This document shows positions 63,141-64,000 of a DNA stretch of 64,000 bases, one piece after another. The notes beneath the pieces were generated by a model, which was not told the origin of the DNA, ran no database searches, and saw only the letters and a program-made list of their open reading frames with translations. Location of the stretch: NCBI RefSeq assembly GCF_019075875.1, contig NZ_JAHOOZ010000001.1, positions 4,650,001 to 4,714,000 of the forward strand. The letters run 5' to 3'. Both the position numbers and the translations under genes were made by a program. The stretch is from Novosphingobium sp. G106 (GTDB lineage Bacteria > Pseudomonadota > Alphaproteobacteria > Sphingomonadales > Sphingomonadaceae). Every line of letters begins with the position of its first letter. The first letter of the stretch is position 1.

Positions 63141-63160
63141 CGGACGTGAACGCACGTCCG
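63141..63160. terminator. Hairpin between convergent LysR and MarC genes
   Basis: CGGACGTG (63141-63148), AACG, CACGTCCG (63153-63160): a perfect 8-bp stem, tetraloop, then GTTTC rightward. It lies 33 bp after the LysR stop, so a terminator is the natural reading, though the T run is short. Confidence 0.5.
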
Positions 63161-63296
63161 GTTTCAAGGACATCGAAAAGCGATCTGAACGGCAGGAATG
63201 TCGGCGGTTTCGGGCTTTAGTGCCCCCGCTATCGAGCCATTGGCGTCCGGCTGCTTTCCGGACAATGTGCTCCATTGGCGCATTGTTTCGAGGACG

Positions 63297-63980
63297 TTAT
63301 TGCCAACCGGGAAAAATCCTCAAAAGCGCTCCGGTCATGCCATCAACTGCGAGCGCAACAACGACAAGTCCGAAGAGTTTTTCGGTCACGATCAGTGCTT
63401 CGGGACTGACAACGCGCACGATTGTCGTCGCCAGAAAATTTAGCCCAATGATCACGAAAGCATTGGCGATTATCGCGACGACCGCGCCAATATAAACCGG
63501 CTCCGGGCCACTGCCCCAAGCGATAACAACAGACAATACGCCTGGTCCCGCATAGATTGGAAAACCCAGCGGAGTAATGCCGACGCTACGAGGGGATGGC
63601 GCCGCTATGTTTCTCTGTATGTCGATCCGCGTGTTTGAGGCAGAATGAAAATGCTGGTCTGGCAAATTATCCCCCGTCAGGCTCACCACCGTTGGCGCAT
63701 TGATCATTTTCCAGCCAATAACCGCGACGACAGCCATGCCGGCTAACCGCAATCCGCTGCTACTCACCCCGAAAAAGATTAGCGCGGCGTTACCTGCGAA
63801 TAGCGCCACGAATGCGGCAATCATGTAGGTCGCGGTCGCGATCAGGGCAGTTTTGCGGCGGTCCCGGCCAGTCTGACCGTTCGTGGCGCTGACAAACAAT
63901 GGGATGGCGGCAATCGGCGCAGTGATGCCGAACAGCCCAATAAACATCGTCAGAAACACGCTATCGGTCAAACCGCTCAC
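63297..63980 (-). CDS. MarC-family membrane protein
   Basis: A 227-residue protein with six hydrophobic helices: LTMFIGLFGITAPIAAIPLF, KTALIATATYMIAAFVALFA, FFGVSSSGLRLAGMAVVAVI, TPLGFPIYAGPGVLSVVIAW, VYIGAVVAIIANAFVIIGLN and the FGLVVVALAVDGMTGAL end. The P-(L/I)-x-P-L-F and GP-G(V/I) motifs are those of MarC, integral inner-membrane proteins of uncertain transport role. The short basic loop is as in relatives. ATG 63980 is close to the window end. Confidence 0.9.
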   Translation of the reverse strand: MSGLTDSVFLTMFIGLFGITAPIAAIPLFVSATNGQTGRDRRKTALIATATYMIAAFVALFAGNAALIFFGVSSSGLRLAGMAVVAVIGWKMINAPTVVSLTGDNLPDQHFHSASNTRIDIQRNIAAPSPRSVGITPLGFPIYAGPGVLSVVIAWGSGPEPVYIGAVVAIIANAFVIIGLNFLATTIVRVVSPEALIVTEKLFGLVVVALAVDGMTGALLRIFPGWQ

Positions 63981-64000
63981 TTGGCGTCCGCCACAATCAC

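Overview
The window reads as alphaproteobacterial and most likely sphingomonad (Sphingomonas, Novosphingobium or Sphingobium). The evidence is high GC, a DUF1153/SciP-type CtrA inhibitor paralogue, Usg and DUF6961 small proteins, a TonB receptor with a typical sphingomonad plug, and CIRCE-controlled groESL. No rRNA, tRNA, CRISPR array or integrase was found. All identifications rest on motifs and recall of families; no search was run.

Layout. (1) 1-8.4 kb holds envelope and stress genes: a PAS sensor cut by the window edge, an alginate-export-type porin with a DUF1259 protein and a beta-propeller lipoprotein, a triple-PAS LuxR regulator, a GlsB-type membrane protein, an Fe-permease-family protein and a glycine-zipper protein. 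(2) 8.2-12.4 kb is a decayed stretch: a broken DUF1232 gene, an IS3-family element, a possible structured RNA with a strong terminator, two related tiny membrane proteins, and a relic of the glycine-zipper gene. (3) 12.4-21.7 kb returns to core-like genes: SciP paralogue, YdcH, groES-groEL with a CIRCE-like operator, Usg, a frameshifted Hsp20 gene, and a compact NrtR-like / SPFH / NAD-kinase-like operon with a palindrome at its head. (4) 21.8-34.1 kb is a plasmid- or ICE-type backbone: AlpA-like HTH, ArdC-like protein, DUF2958, a group II intron, a ParB-like protein, a nuclease, DUF736, a possible oriT, a VirD2-like relaxase with a frameshifted C terminus, tandem RHH genes and an excisionase-like HTH. 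No conjugation pilus genes are seen. (5) 34.2-41.1 kb is a likely defence island: an NTase-HEPN fusion, an AAA ATPase plus subtilisin protease pair resembling IetAS, and a KAP NTPase. The IetAS-like pair looks more AT-rich than its surroundings. (6) 41.4-63.1 kb is a catabolic region for an unidentified hydrophobic or aromatic substrate: hydrolase, TetR, LLM oxidoreductase, AtuA-like protein, TonB receptor, MFS transporter, MpaB-like oxygenase, three NTF2-like proteins, a Rieske oxygenase, LLM and SDR enzymes, a sulfatase and a LysR regulator. A MarC protein closes the window.

How parts work together. The catabolic genes form two divergent operons around 55.1 kb whose shared promoter contains two inverted repeats; one of them, CTAAC-N4-GTTAG, recurs with one mismatch before the TonB receptor, which suggests a common TetR regulon for uptake and breakdown. 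The defence genes sit directly after mobilisation genes and are probably cargo of the mobile element. The NrtR/SPFH/NAD-kinase trio is the most interesting set lacking a clear published role; the IetAS/KAP/HEPN island is the most interesting accessory block.
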